Assembly (NCBI RefSeq): GCF_005222845.1
Contig: NZ_STFZ01000011.1
Span: 27,996-91,995, forward strand
Direction of reading: 5' to 3'
Length of the DNA stretch: 64,000 nt
From: Rhizobium sp. FY34
GTDB taxonomy: Bacteria > Pseudomonadota > Alphaproteobacteria > Rhizobiales > Rhizobiaceae
Of this stretch, positions 43,142 to 51,582 are shown one piece after another. The first letter of the stretch is position 1. Each line of letters begins with the position of its first letter. The position numbers and the translations under genes are program-made. Below the pieces are notes generated by a model. It was given only the letters and a program-made list of their open reading frames with translations. It ran no database searches and had not been told where the DNA came from.

Positions 43142-44164
43142 ATGTTATTCAGTCGCCTGCGTCTTGCCGGTGTCGCCGGCCAGCTTGGCAGTATCGCCGT
43201 CACACTTCTCGGTCTGTTGATGCTCACCTTCTTCATCGGTCGGCTGATGCCGGCCGATCCGGTGCGAGCCATTGTCGGTGAAGATGCCACCCGCGAGACC
43301 TACGAACAGGTCTATACCTCGCTTGGTCTCGACCGACCGCTTTACGAACAGTTCATCTACTATCTCGGCGATGTGATGACGGGTGATTTCGGCACATCCA
43401 TCCGTACCGGCCAGCCGGTGATCGAGGATATTCTACAGGTCATGCCGGCCACCATCGAACTGGCCACCTTCGCCATCATCATTGGTGCCGTGCTCGGCGT
43501 GTCCATGGGTGTGCTGGCGGCAGTCAACAAGGATCGCTGGCCGGATCACATCGTACGGGTCTTCAGTCTGTTTGGCCATTCCATGCCGATCTTCTGGACC
43601 GGCATGATTGCGCTCATCATTTTCTATGCGCATCTGGGGCTTGTCGGCGGCAGTGGGCGCATGGACCAGTTCTATATCGGTCTCGTCGACGATCGAACCG
43701 GCTTTCTGCTGATCGACAGCCTGCTGGCCGGCGAGACGGACGTGTTCTGGTCCGCCCTCAACCACCTGATCCTGCCGGCAGCCCTGCTCGGCTATTCGTC
43801 CTCGGCCTACATTACGCGCATGACGCGCAGCTTCATGCTCGACCAACTGGGCCAGGAATATGTGACCACTGCACGCGTCAAGGGCCTGTCGCAGCGCCAG
43901 ACCATCTGGCTGCATGCCTTCGGCAATATCCGCGTCCAGCTGGTGACCATCATCGCGCTGGCCTATGGCTCGCTTCTGGAAGGCGCCGTTCTCATTGAAA
44001 CCGTGTTTGCCTGGCCGGGCTTCGGACAATATCTGACGAGCAACCTGATCATCGGCGACATGAATGCCGTGATGACCTGCGTGCTCATCGTCGGCGTCAT
44101 CTTTATCGGGCTCAACCTCCTGTCCGATATCCTCTATCGCATCTTTGATCCCAGGACACGCTGA
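43142..44164 (+). CDS. Opp/Dpp-type ABC transporter permease (DppB-like)
   Basis: 340 residues with six membrane segments. It has the DppB N-terminal pattern (TFFIGRLMPADPVRAIVGEDATRETYEQVYTSLGLDRPLYEQF) and the coupling loop GQEYVTTARVKGLSQRQTIWLHAF. The start at 43142 follows GGGAGGATCT; the upstream ATG at 43127 would put the ribosome site inside the gene. It is first of four overlapping transporter genes. Confidence 0.93.
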   Translation: MLFSRLRLAGVAGQLGSIAVTLLGLLMLTFFIGRLMPADPVRAIVGEDATRETYEQVYTSLGLDRPLYEQFIYYLGDVMTGDFGTSIRTGQPVIEDILQVMPATIELATFAIIIGAVLGVSMGVLAAVNKDRWPDHIVRVFSLFGHSMPIFWTGMIALIIFYAHLGLVGGSGRMDQFYIGLVDDRTGFLLIDSLLAGETDVFWSALNHLILPAALLGYSSSAYITRMTRSFMLDQLGQEYVTTARVKGLSQRQTIWLHAFGNIRVQLVTIIALAYGSLLEGAVLIETVFAWPGFGQYLTSNLIIGDMNAVMTCVLIVGVIFIGLNLLSDILYRIFDPRTR

Positions 44165-45048
44165 TGACCACCGTTCCGCAACGCCGCAGCCTGCCGGGCT
44201 TCCTGATCGCGCTCAAGAACATCGTCGCCTTCCTATTGCGAAGCCCGACATCCACATTCGGACTGGCCGTGCTTGCCCTTCTCATCCTGACTGCCATCCT
44301 TGCGCCGTTCATTGCAACGCACGATCCTTACGTTCAGGCGCTCGGCAATGTGTTGCAGCCACCGGGCGCAGACCATCTGTTCGGCACGGATGAACTCGGC
44401 CGCGATATCTTCAGCCGGCTTGTCTATGGCGCTCGCATCACGCTGACGATCATCTTCCTGGTCTCCATCATCGTTGGACCGATCGGGCTCATCATCGGCA
44501 CCTCCGCCGGCTATCTGGGCGGAAAGTTCGATACGGTAATGATGCGCATCACCGACATCTTCCTGTCCTTTCCGAGCCTCATCCTGTCGCTTGCCTTCGT
44601 GGCAGCGCTTGGCCCAAGCCTCAACAACGCGATCATAGCGATCGCGCTCACCTCATGGCCGCCGATTGCGCGTCTGGCCCGCGCGGAAGCCATGACCTTC
44701 CGCAATGCCGATTATATTGCAGCGGCGCGCCTGCAGGGTGCTTCGACAAGCCGGATCATCATCAAGTCGATCATGCCGATGTGCCTGCCTTCAGTGTTGA
44801 TCCGCCTGACCCTCAACATGGCAACCGTCATCCTCACAGCTGCAGGCCTGGGCTTTCTGGGTCTCGGCGCCCAGCCCCCGATGCCGGAATGGGGCGCCAT
44901 GATCGCAACCGGCAGGCGCTACATGCTGGACAGCTGGTGGCTGGTCACCTTTCCGGGCATCTCAATCCTGTCCGTCAGCCTGGCCTTCAATCTTCTGGGC
45001 GATGGCCTGCGTGACGCCCTTGATCCCAAGCAGATGAACCGGAGGTAA
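44164..45048 (+). CDS. Opp/Dpp-type ABC transporter permease (DppC-like)
   Basis: 294 residues. It has an OppC N-terminal segment (FGLAVLALLILTAILAPFIATHDP), the motif HLFGTDELGRDIFSRLVYGARITL and the coupling loop NADYIAAARLQGASTSRIIIKSIMP. The start overlaps the DppB-like stop (TGATG). Confidence 0.93.
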   Translation: MTTVPQRRSLPGFLIALKNIVAFLLRSPTSTFGLAVLALLILTAILAPFIATHDPYVQALGNVLQPPGADHLFGTDELGRDIFSRLVYGARITLTIIFLVSIIVGPIGLIIGTSAGYLGGKFDTVMMRITDIFLSFPSLILSLAFVAALGPSLNNAIIAIALTSWPPIARLARAEAMTFRNADYIAAARLQGASTSRIIIKSIMPMCLPSVLIRLTLNMATVILTAAGLGFLGLGAQPPMPEWGAMIATGRRYMLDSWWLVTFPGISILSVSLAFNLLGDGLRDALDPKQMNRR

Positions 45049-45052
45049 GTCG

Positions 45053-45889
45053 ATGGACAAGACCATACTCGATGTCCAGAACCTGCGCATCCGCTACGCT
45101 GGATCACCAACGGAAGCAGTACGCGGCGTCTCCTTCACGCTCGGGCGTGAACGGCTGGGCATCGTTGGGGAATCCGGCTCTGGGAAATCGACTGTCGGGC
45201 GGGCACTGCTCCGGCTGCTGCCGGGAGCAAGCATCACTGCCGACAGGTTGCGTTTCGAGGATCTCGACCTCTTGGCCCTGAAGGAAAGAGAGATGCTGAA
45301 GGTTCGCGGCCGTCGCATGTCGATGATCCTGCAAGATCCAAAATTCTCGCTCAATCCCATCCGCCGCGTCGGTGACCAGGTAGCGGAAACCTATCTACGG
45401 CACTTCAAGTGCAGTCGCCGCGAGGCACATGACAAGACGATCGCGATGCTGGAGGCGGTGAAAATCCGCGATGCCGAGCGGGTCTTCAAGCAGTATCCGC
45501 ACGAGATTTCCGGTGGCATGGGCCAGCGCGTGATGATCGCCATGATGCTGTTGGCGGATCCCGATCTGGTGATTGCCGATGAGCCCACATCCGCCCTCGA
45601 TGTCACGGTGCGCCTGCAGGTTCTGACCATTCTCGACAGTCTCGTGCGCGACCGCGGTATCGGCCTGATCATGATCAGCCACGACCTCAACCTGGTGCGC
45701 AATTTCTGTGATCGGGTGCTGATCATGTATGCCGGCAACGTGGTCGAAACTCTGAAGGCCAGCGAGCTCGACCAGGCCCAACACCCCTACACCCAGGGTC
45801 TTCTGGCCGCACAGCCGCGCATTGGCGGCCCACGCCAGCCGCTCGCCGTGCTCGACCGCAAACCCGAATGGCTGAAGGAGCAAGCCTGA
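45053..45889 (+). CDS. Opp/Dpp-type ABC transporter ATPase (DppD-like)
   Basis: 278 residues. Walker A GESGSGKST, Q-loop MILQDPKFSLNPIRRV, signature EISGGMGQRVMIAM, Walker B LVIADEPTSALD, and a C-terminal oligopeptide-transporter extension (HPYTQGLLAAQPRIGG). It pairs with the next ATPase as a heterodimer. Confidence 0.93.
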   Translation: MDKTILDVQNLRIRYAGSPTEAVRGVSFTLGRERLGIVGESGSGKSTVGRALLRLLPGASITADRLRFEDLDLLALKEREMLKVRGRRMSMILQDPKFSLNPIRRVGDQVAETYLRHFKCSRREAHDKTIAMLEAVKIRDAERVFKQYPHEISGGMGQRVMIAMMLLADPDLVIADEPTSALDVTVRLQVLTILDSLVRDRGIGLIMISHDLNLVRNFCDRVLIMYAGNVVETLKASELDQAQHPYTQGLLAAQPRIGGPRQPLAVLDRKPEWLKEQA

Positions 45890-46650
45890 TGTCCGTATCT
45901 GTCGAGATCCGTGATCTGTACATCGCCTTCGGCAGCGGTCCCGCCGCCGTAAAGGTCTTGCCGGGCGTATCTTTCAAAGTCAAAGCCGGCGAGTGCTTTG
46001 GGTTAGTTGGAGAATCGGGATCGGGCAAGTCAACAGTGCTGCGCTGCATCTCCCTGCTGACGGACTTCTGGAAGGGCGAGGTACTGATCGACGGGCGCTC
46101 GGTCCGCGATTTGGCCCTGATCGAACGCTGCCGCATGCTGCAGATGGTGTTTCAGGACCCGTACGGATCGCTGCATCCACGCCAGTCCGTCCGCACGGTC
46201 CTGCATGAACCGCTGGTCATTCACGGACTGGGTGATCGCGAGGAGCGAATGCAGCGGGCCATCACCGATGTCGGCCTGCCCGTCGAGTTCCTCGATCGAT
46301 TTCCGCACCAGCTGTCCGGCGGCCAGCGTCAGCGCGTGGCCATCGCCCGCGCCCTGATCCTGGAGCCCTCCCTGCTGCTTCTCGACGAGCCCACCTCCGC
46401 GCTCGACGTCTCGGTGCAGGCGGAAATTCTAAACCTGCTACAGCGCCTGCGCGATGAGCGCGGCTTCACCTATATCATGGTGACGCATGATCTGGCTGTG
46501 GTCGATCACATGTGTGACCGCTTTGCGGTCATGCTGCGGGGTGAGGTGACCGAAATCCTGCCGCATGAGGCGATTGCCGTGAACGGCGCCACGCATCCTT
46601 ATGCCCGCGAGCTGATCGGCGCCTCGCTGGACTATGAGGGTATTCGCTGA
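45889..46650 (+). CDS. Opp/Dpp-type ABC transporter ATPase (DppF-like)
   Basis: 253 residues. Walker A GESGSGKST, Q-loop MVFQDPYGSLHPRQSV, signature QLSGGQRQRVAIARA and Walker B LLLLDEPTSALDVS. The ATG overlaps the previous stop (TGATG). Its stop codon lies inside a hairpin shared with the convergent gene. Confidence 0.93.
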   Translation: MSVSVEIRDLYIAFGSGPAAVKVLPGVSFKVKAGECFGLVGESGSGKSTVLRCISLLTDFWKGEVLIDGRSVRDLALIERCRMLQMVFQDPYGSLHPRQSVRTVLHEPLVIHGLGDREERMQRAITDVGLPVEFLDRFPHQLSGGQRQRVAIARALILEPSLLLLDEPTSALDVSVQAEILNLLQRLRDERGFTYIMVTHDLAVVDHMCDRFAVMLRGEVTEILPHEAIAVNGATHPYARELIGASLDYEGIR

Positions 46651-46677
46651 ACCGCTTGCCGGCCTGCCGGCGGTTCA
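46648..46677. terminator. Bidirectional hairpin containing both stop codons
   Basis: TGAACCGC at 46648-46655 pairs with GCGGTTCA at 46670-46677, with an inner GCCGGC-CT-GCCGGC pair. The first three bases are the stop of the plus-strand ATPase gene and the last three, read on the minus strand, are the stop of the carboxymuconolactone-decarboxylase-like gene. No strong U-run is present, so terminator strength is uncertain. Confidence 0.55.
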
Positions 46678-47205
46678 AGCACCATTGGCTGCAAAGGGTT
46701 CGAGTTCCTGATCGAAGGGAACCGCGACAACGTTGTTAAAGACGGCTGTCGCCAGCATGATACCTCCCAAAGCAACGAGATCGACCAGAATCTTGGCATC
46801 GTAACGGGCCTTGAGATCAGCCCAGATCTCGGGCGGGATGGCGCGGGAATCGCGCACGATCGCCCGGCCGAACCGATCCATGAGGCTGTCCACGTCGCGC
46901 AGGTCCAACGCATCCGGATCAGCGCCGGAGAGCGTGATGGCACGGCGGAAGAAGGTTACGGCAATCCTGGAACCAGCTTCCTCAGAGATGGCGCGGCAGA
47001 ACACATGGATAGCACGATCATCGACATGCGGCAGCAATTCCGCCCGAAGCGTGAACCATTCCGCATAGATACGATGGGCCTGCGGCGAATGGAGAAGCGT
47101 CCGCTTCATGTTCGTCATGCGACCACGCAGACGCAGCTCCTCGTCATGAGCCGCACGAATGGCCTGCGATGCGCTATCATAATCGATCATCGGAATGTTC
47201 GGCAT
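46675..47205 (-). CDS. Carboxymuconolactone decarboxylase (AhpD-like) family protein
   Basis: 176 residues, all-helical. NMKRTLLHSPQAHRIYAEWFTLRAEL and ILVDLVALGGIMLATAVFNNVVAVPF fit the CMD family. The redox CxxC of AhpD-type members is not present (the region reads ISEEAGSRIAVTFF), so it is not a peroxidase component by that mechanism. It lies downstream of the oligopeptide-type binding protein, behind a terminator hairpin. The start at 47205 (MPNIPMIDYD) was chosen because the upstream extension looks non-coding. Confidence 0.7.
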   Translation of the reverse strand: MPNIPMIDYDSASQAIRAAHDEELRLRGRMTNMKRTLLHSPQAHRIYAEWFTLRAELLPHVDDRAIHVFCRAISEEAGSRIAVTFFRRAITLSGADPDALDLRDVDSLMDRFGRAIVRDSRAIPPEIWADLKARYDAKILVDLVALGGIMLATAVFNNVVAVPFDQELEPFAANGA

Positions 47206-47296
47206 TGCAGATCCTGCCTGTTGCGTCGGCAGACAGACTAATATCTCCGACACTCGCCGCAATGCAATCGCGACAGACCAGGCTGCGTATCAACAG

Positions 47297-47326
47297 TAAA
47301 AGGGACGCATGTCGCCACGCGTCCCT
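47297..47326 (-). terminator. Rho-independent terminator after the binding-protein gene
   Basis: On the minus strand AGGGACGC, then a loop, then GCGTCCCT is followed by TTTTACTG. The 8-bp GC-rich stem plus T-run lies about 35 bp after the binding-protein stop. Confidence 0.65.
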
Positions 47327-47360
47327 CTCGAAAACCGCCAGGGAGGAGGTAACCGGCGGC

Positions 47361-48959
47361 CTATCTGGTCTTTGTCACACCCTCGAAACGCGAGAGCCAT
47401 GGGCTAACGATCATGCCTCCGACGTCGCTCCGGAATGCTGCGGTATCGACCACTTCCGAGAAAGGCTGAATGGGCATGACAAGCTCGTCCATATAGGTCT
47501 GAACCTCTTCATAGAGCTTGGTCTGTGTGGCGGGATCACGCTCCACAAGCGCGGTCTCGATCTTCTTGTTCAGTTTCTCGTCGTAGAAACTGGTGCGCCA
47601 GCTCTGGTAGTTGGTCAGCTTTGCCTCATCCGAATTGTTCGGATTGTAAGCCATGGAGCGCAGATTGTTGTCCGGATGCGGCTGCTGGCCGCCACCGCCA
47701 CGCCCCACCAGAAGCTCGAACTTGCGCTCGCGCATCGCGCCATAGATCTGGTCGCCCGAACCGCTGATCAGATTGGCCTTGATGCCAGCCTGGGCAAGTG
47801 TGTTCTGGATGGCGGTCGCGGCTTTCAGGAAGGGGTCTTCGGACAGGACACGCAGCGTCGTCTCAAAGCCGTTGGGAAAACCTGCCTCGGCCAGCAGCAC
47901 CTTGGCCTTTGCGACATCCAGCGTATAGGCCTGGTCCGGCAGCGACCCCATGACGCCGCTGCTGAGCGAACGCTGGTGCAACTTTCCATAGAAAGGCATT
48001 ACCGCCTCATCCACCCCCTTGTAATCGATAAGATAACGCAGCGCCTCGCGCACCTTCTTGTTGGCGAAACGCTCGTCCTTCATCGAGACGGCCAGATAGT
48101 AGAAACCGGAACCCGGCACGGACTCGATGGAGATCTGCTTGTTCGTCTCCAGCGCCTTCAGGTCCGGCGCCTGCAGCGAATAGGCGACGTCGATATCACC
48201 CTTCTCGATCATCAGACGCTGGGACTGCGATTCCGGCAAATGCCGCATCAGCACGCGGCGCATGGCGGGCTTTTTGCCCCAGTATTCGTCGTTTCGGGTG
48301 AGAATAATGAAATCGTTGGATTTCCACTGCGTGAGCGTGAAAGGACCGGATCCCGCAGAATTGTTGGTCAGCCACGCTCCACCCAGATCGCCGTCCTTTT
48401 CGTTCTTCAACGCGGTCTTGCTGTCGATGATCGAGCCTGGGCCATTCTGCGCCAGGATCATCATCAAGAGTTTGGGGTCATCCGCACCTGGAAGATTGAG
48501 GACGAAGGTATGCTCATCTTCAGCGACGAAATGCGTATCGGCGGATTCCAGCTTGAAACCGCGCGTCTTCAGAAAAGAGGATTGCGCCAGATTGCGCACC
48601 AGCAGGCGCTTCAGGCTCCAGGCGACATCCTGCGCCGTGACCGGATTGCCCGAGGCAAACTTGGCATCCTTGCGCAGATGGAAGCGGATGGACTTGCGGT
48701 CCTCGGCAATCTCCCATTTTTCCGCAAGCCTCGGCTGGAGATTGCGATCCTGCGGTGAGAGCATGACCAGCGTATCGTAGACATTGTTCAACACCTGCAC
48801 CGTTTCGCGGCCGGTGATGGCAGCCGGATCGAGCGTCAGGATATTGCTCATGGTGGTGGCCACCACCAACTGGTCTTTCGGTGTTTCTGCAAACACGGCC
48901 TGTGGTGAGATGCCCGCAAGGAGCGCGGCAAAGGCTGCAGATATAAGAAGTTTCTTCAT
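47361..48959 (-). CDS. Opp/Dpp-type periplasmic substrate-binding protein (SBP family 5)
   Basis: 532 residues with a Sec signal peptide (MKKLLISAAFAALLAGISPQ ending VFA at about 24). The mature part has the family-5 pattern LVVATTMSNILTLDPAAITGRETVQVLNNVYDTLV, LAEKWEIAEDRKSIRFHLRKDAKFASGNPVTAQDVAWSL and a long central domain. It serves the DppBCDF-like transporter encoded on the opposite strand. The start at 48959 follows GGGAGGAAGC. Confidence 0.94.
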   Translation of the reverse strand: MKKLLISAAFAALLAGISPQAVFAETPKDQLVVATTMSNILTLDPAAITGRETVQVLNNVYDTLVMLSPQDRNLQPRLAEKWEIAEDRKSIRFHLRKDAKFASGNPVTAQDVAWSLKRLLVRNLAQSSFLKTRGFKLESADTHFVAEDEHTFVLNLPGADDPKLLMMILAQNGPGSIIDSKTALKNEKDGDLGGAWLTNNSAGSGPFTLTQWKSNDFIILTRNDEYWGKKPAMRRVLMRHLPESQSQRLMIEKGDIDVAYSLQAPDLKALETNKQISIESVPGSGFYYLAVSMKDERFANKKVREALRYLIDYKGVDEAVMPFYGKLHQRSLSSGVMGSLPDQAYTLDVAKAKVLLAEAGFPNGFETTLRVLSEDPFLKAATAIQNTLAQAGIKANLISGSGDQIYGAMRERKFELLVGRGGGGQQPHPDNNLRSMAYNPNNSDEAKLTNYQSWRTSFYDEKLNKKIETALVERDPATQTKLYEEVQTYMDELVMPIQPFSEVVDTAAFRSDVGGMIVSPWLSRFEGVTKTR

Positions 48960-49040
48960 GCTTCCTCCCTTTCGGCCCCATTCATCATGGCGGCCTGTCA
49001 ACGCAATGATCCGGGCCCCCTCTCCTCGAGGAGCACCAAA

Positions 49041-49670
49041 TCAGACAAAAATGCTGCGAACGGGTGCTGCAAGCGCCTGCCCGATAGAGCGGGTGGCTTC
49101 GCCGCTCAAGTGAACGCCATCGATGGGCGACGCATTGGCAACACTGCCTGCGTCGAAGAACGCGTGGCCCAGTTCTTCGGCAAGCGCCCGATAAAGCGGG
49201 GCGAGACGCTGAGATTCCGCAATCCTGCGACCCGCGGCCGGACTGCCGTTCGGGCCGGCCACGCAAGGGGGCGGTGCCACGATCAACAGTCTCGGGATTG
49301 CCGTCCTGGGTTTGTAGGGAAAAGTCTCGACGATCTGCGCCAGACGCCGCATGCCCGAGACAGCCGGCTCCGCCTGCCCGCCAAAAACCGGCTTCAGATC
49401 ATTGGTACCGAGCATGATGATCACGAGATCGAGCGGCATATGACTTGCGAGCGCCACCTGAAGCGCCTTTGCCCCGTTGCGGCAGCTCGGGCCGGTATGT
49501 TCATCATAACAGGTGGTGCGTCCACCAAGGCCTTCACTGATGACGCGGACCTCACCGCCAAGCTCCCGTTCCAGAACATCCGGCCAGCGAAATTCTGTCG
49601 GATGCCGAAGGCCCGTTTCAGGATCCGCTCCCCAGGTCAGGCTGTCGCCAAAGGCAAGGATGGTCTTCAT
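49041..49670 (-). CDS. SGNH/GDSL-family hydrolase
   Basis: 209 residues. Block I FGDSLTWG with Ser10, block II Gly in SEGLGGRTT, block III GTND with the oxyanion Asn, and block V DGVHLS with the catalytic Asp and His. No signal peptide, so cytoplasmic. It probably cleaves an ester (acetyl or similar) from the imported compound. It sits 6 bp after the enolase-superfamily gene and upstream of the binding-protein gene. Confidence 0.9.
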   Translation of the reverse strand: MKTILAFGDSLTWGADPETGLRHPTEFRWPDVLERELGGEVRVISEGLGGRTTCYDEHTGPSCRNGAKALQVALASHMPLDLVIIMLGTNDLKPVFGGQAEPAVSGMRRLAQIVETFPYKPRTAIPRLLIVAPPPCVAGPNGSPAAGRRIAESQRLAPLYRALAEELGHAFFDAGSVANASPIDGVHLSGEATRSIGQALAAPVRSIFV

Positions 49671-49676
49671 ATCCGC

Positions 49677-50825
49677 TCACAGGATCCGGTTGTTCTCGAT
49701 GAAGTCGAAATCGATATCCTCGCCCAGACCCGGCCGATCCGGCACATGCACATAGCCCTCCTCATCCATCGGATCGGACAGCGATTTCAAATAGTCGTGG
49801 CCGTCGTCATATTCGAGGAAGGGGTGCAGCAGGCCGCGCTCATACCAGCGGCAGTTCTTGGAAGCCGCCACGACATGCAGGTTCATCGCGGTATTGCCGT
49901 GCACCTCGCATTCCATACCGAAGCACTCGGCCATGCGCATCGTCTTCAGCGCCGGCGTGATGCCGCCCACATCATTGACGCCGGTGCGCAGGATGTCACA
50001 GGCTCCAGCCTTCACCCATTCCGCGCGATGCCAGTGCTTGCCAGCGGCACTTTCCGGCCCGACGACCGGGATATCGAGATTGTCGGCCAACCACTTGTAG
50101 GATGACATGGACTGCTCATCCATTGGCTCCTCAATCCAGTCAAAGCCGAGCTTTTCCAGACCGCGACCCAGTTCCAGCGCATCCGTGCGCGAATACCAGT
50201 GAAACGCATCGATCATCAGTCGAATGCCAGGGCCGACCGCCTCGCGCACCGCCGCACAGGCCTTGAGATCCATTTTCACATCTGGTGCCCAGCTGACCGG
50301 CGGCATCCAGGTGTGTAGCTTGATGCCCTTGTAACCGCGCTTCACCAGCGTTTCGGCAAATCGGCCATAATCCTCGGGGGTGGCAAGACCGCCTTCCAGC
50401 TCGTCGCCACACATGACCGAACCATAGGCCAGAACCTTGTCGCGATAGGCACCGATCAACTTGTAAACAGGTGTATTGAGCGTACGGCCCGCGAGATCCC
50501 AGAGCGCGCAATCCACGACGGCCAACGTGCGATCCGTCAGCTGTGCCGCAGAACCGCGCTGCCAGTGGGCCAGATCCTGCCACAGACGTTCACGATCGCG
50601 ATAATCCTGACCGATCAGAACCTTTTTCACGAACTTGTCGATAACATGCGGACGGACGATTTCGGGAGCGGTAAAGGAATGACCTTCGTGACCGTCTTCG
50701 GTGCGGATCGTCAACAGCGCCTGTTCCACCTGATGCGGTGGGCCGGGATGGGCATGCCCTGCGCTATCCGAATGCCGGCGCGTGGTCGTGCGAAATTTAC
50801 GCACGGAAACTTCAGTAATGATCAT
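49677..50825 (-). CDS. Enolase-superfamily enzyme (mandelate racemase/muconate lactonizing type)
   Basis: 382 residues. Metal ligands are D206 (LMIDAFHWY), E232 (IEEP) and E258 (PES). K169-x-H171 (IKLHTW) is on the second barrel strand; D285 (GVNDVGG) and H309 (EVHGN) form the His-Asp dyad of the mandelate-racemase subgroup. Most members are acid-sugar dehydratases. The exact substrate cannot be read; KxH rather than KxK is noteworthy. It heads the minus-strand operon enolase - hydrolase - binding protein, with a TGTCAGATAG box 40 bp upstream. Confidence 0.88.
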   Translation of the reverse strand: MIITEVSVRKFRTTTRRHSDSAGHAHPGPPHQVEQALLTIRTEDGHEGHSFTAPEIVRPHVIDKFVKKVLIGQDYRDRERLWQDLAHWQRGSAAQLTDRTLAVVDCALWDLAGRTLNTPVYKLIGAYRDKVLAYGSVMCGDELEGGLATPEDYGRFAETLVKRGYKGIKLHTWMPPVSWAPDVKMDLKACAAVREAVGPGIRLMIDAFHWYSRTDALELGRGLEKLGFDWIEEPMDEQSMSSYKWLADNLDIPVVGPESAAGKHWHRAEWVKAGACDILRTGVNDVGGITPALKTMRMAECFGMECEVHGNTAMNLHVVAASKNCRWYERGLLHPFLEYDDGHDYLKSLSDPMDEEGYVHVPDRPGLGEDIDFDFIENNRIL

Positions 50826-50864
50826 CGGTATTCCTGTTCACCAATCTTGGCCTAGATCGCCAAC

Positions 50865-50876
50865 ATGTCAGATAGA
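50865..50876. promoter_or_regulatory. TTGTCAGAYAG box 4, upstream of the enolase operon
   Basis: ATGTCAGATAGA, about 40 bp upstream of the enolase-superfamily gene. It shares TGTCAGATAG with box 2. Confidence 0.5.
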
Positions 50877-51056
50877 TAAAAACACAAATTCGAAATTATG
50901 TCAAAGATGTATTACAGATTTTGAGAAGGCGCGGATTTCGATGCGCGAAACAATCAAATTTTGCGGGCAAACGGTTGAGACAGCAATCATTGCAAGTAGA
51001 TAAAAGGGCTCTCCCGCTGGTGGGTCGGGTTCAACCTGCCGGACAGAAGAACGCCG

Positions 51057-51341
51057 TCAGGACACAAGCGACGCCTTCAACGGCACGCACGTATCAGAAA
51101 GGTGCAAAGCTGAAATCCGCGCCTCCTGCCCAAGCCACCGCCTTGCCAGAGCAAAATCGCACACGCAGCCCAGCGCCCAGACACCGACGAGGACATCACC
51201 GCGTAGATGAAAGGCCATGCGGTTCGTCGCTCCTGTCAGCCGTTCGACAATCTGATCTTCACCCGAGAGGTTGTCGGCCATCTGAAGCCTGCTACCGAAC
51301 TGATCGGACCAGAACCACAGGGGTTCGCCGGGAGGCCGTTC
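51057..51341 (-). pseudogene. C-terminal remnant of a ferredoxin-reductase-type flavoprotein
   Basis: Reading on the minus strand from about 51341: PPGEPLWFWSDQFGSRLQMA, then DNLSGEDQIVERLTG, RMAFHLRGDVLVGVWALGC and so on to a stop at 51057. WFWSDQ is the signature of the C-terminal domain of FAD ferredoxin reductases (compare WFWSDQYDVKMQ in the gene at 19670). The FAD and NAD domains are missing and a stop lies just upstream, so this is a fragment. The rest of 50877-51582 shows no gene. Confidence 0.65.
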
Positions 51342-51582
51342 TCATCTTTTCGCCGGGCTCACCAAGCATGACGTTGGTCAATTGTTGGATACCAGTCAGT
51401 CTGTGCATGCATCCCCTCATGCGGTGCGACAAAGCCAAAACAGCCCGACTTCAAAGTAGCAGTGGTACAAAGGAGAATATGAGCTATTGTTAAAATTCTA
51501 CTGCCCGATGAGAGCAGAACAGCGGGTATCAACAGACTGTAGCTGCACGAACTCAGTGTGACACCAGAAAGGGAGTCAACGC

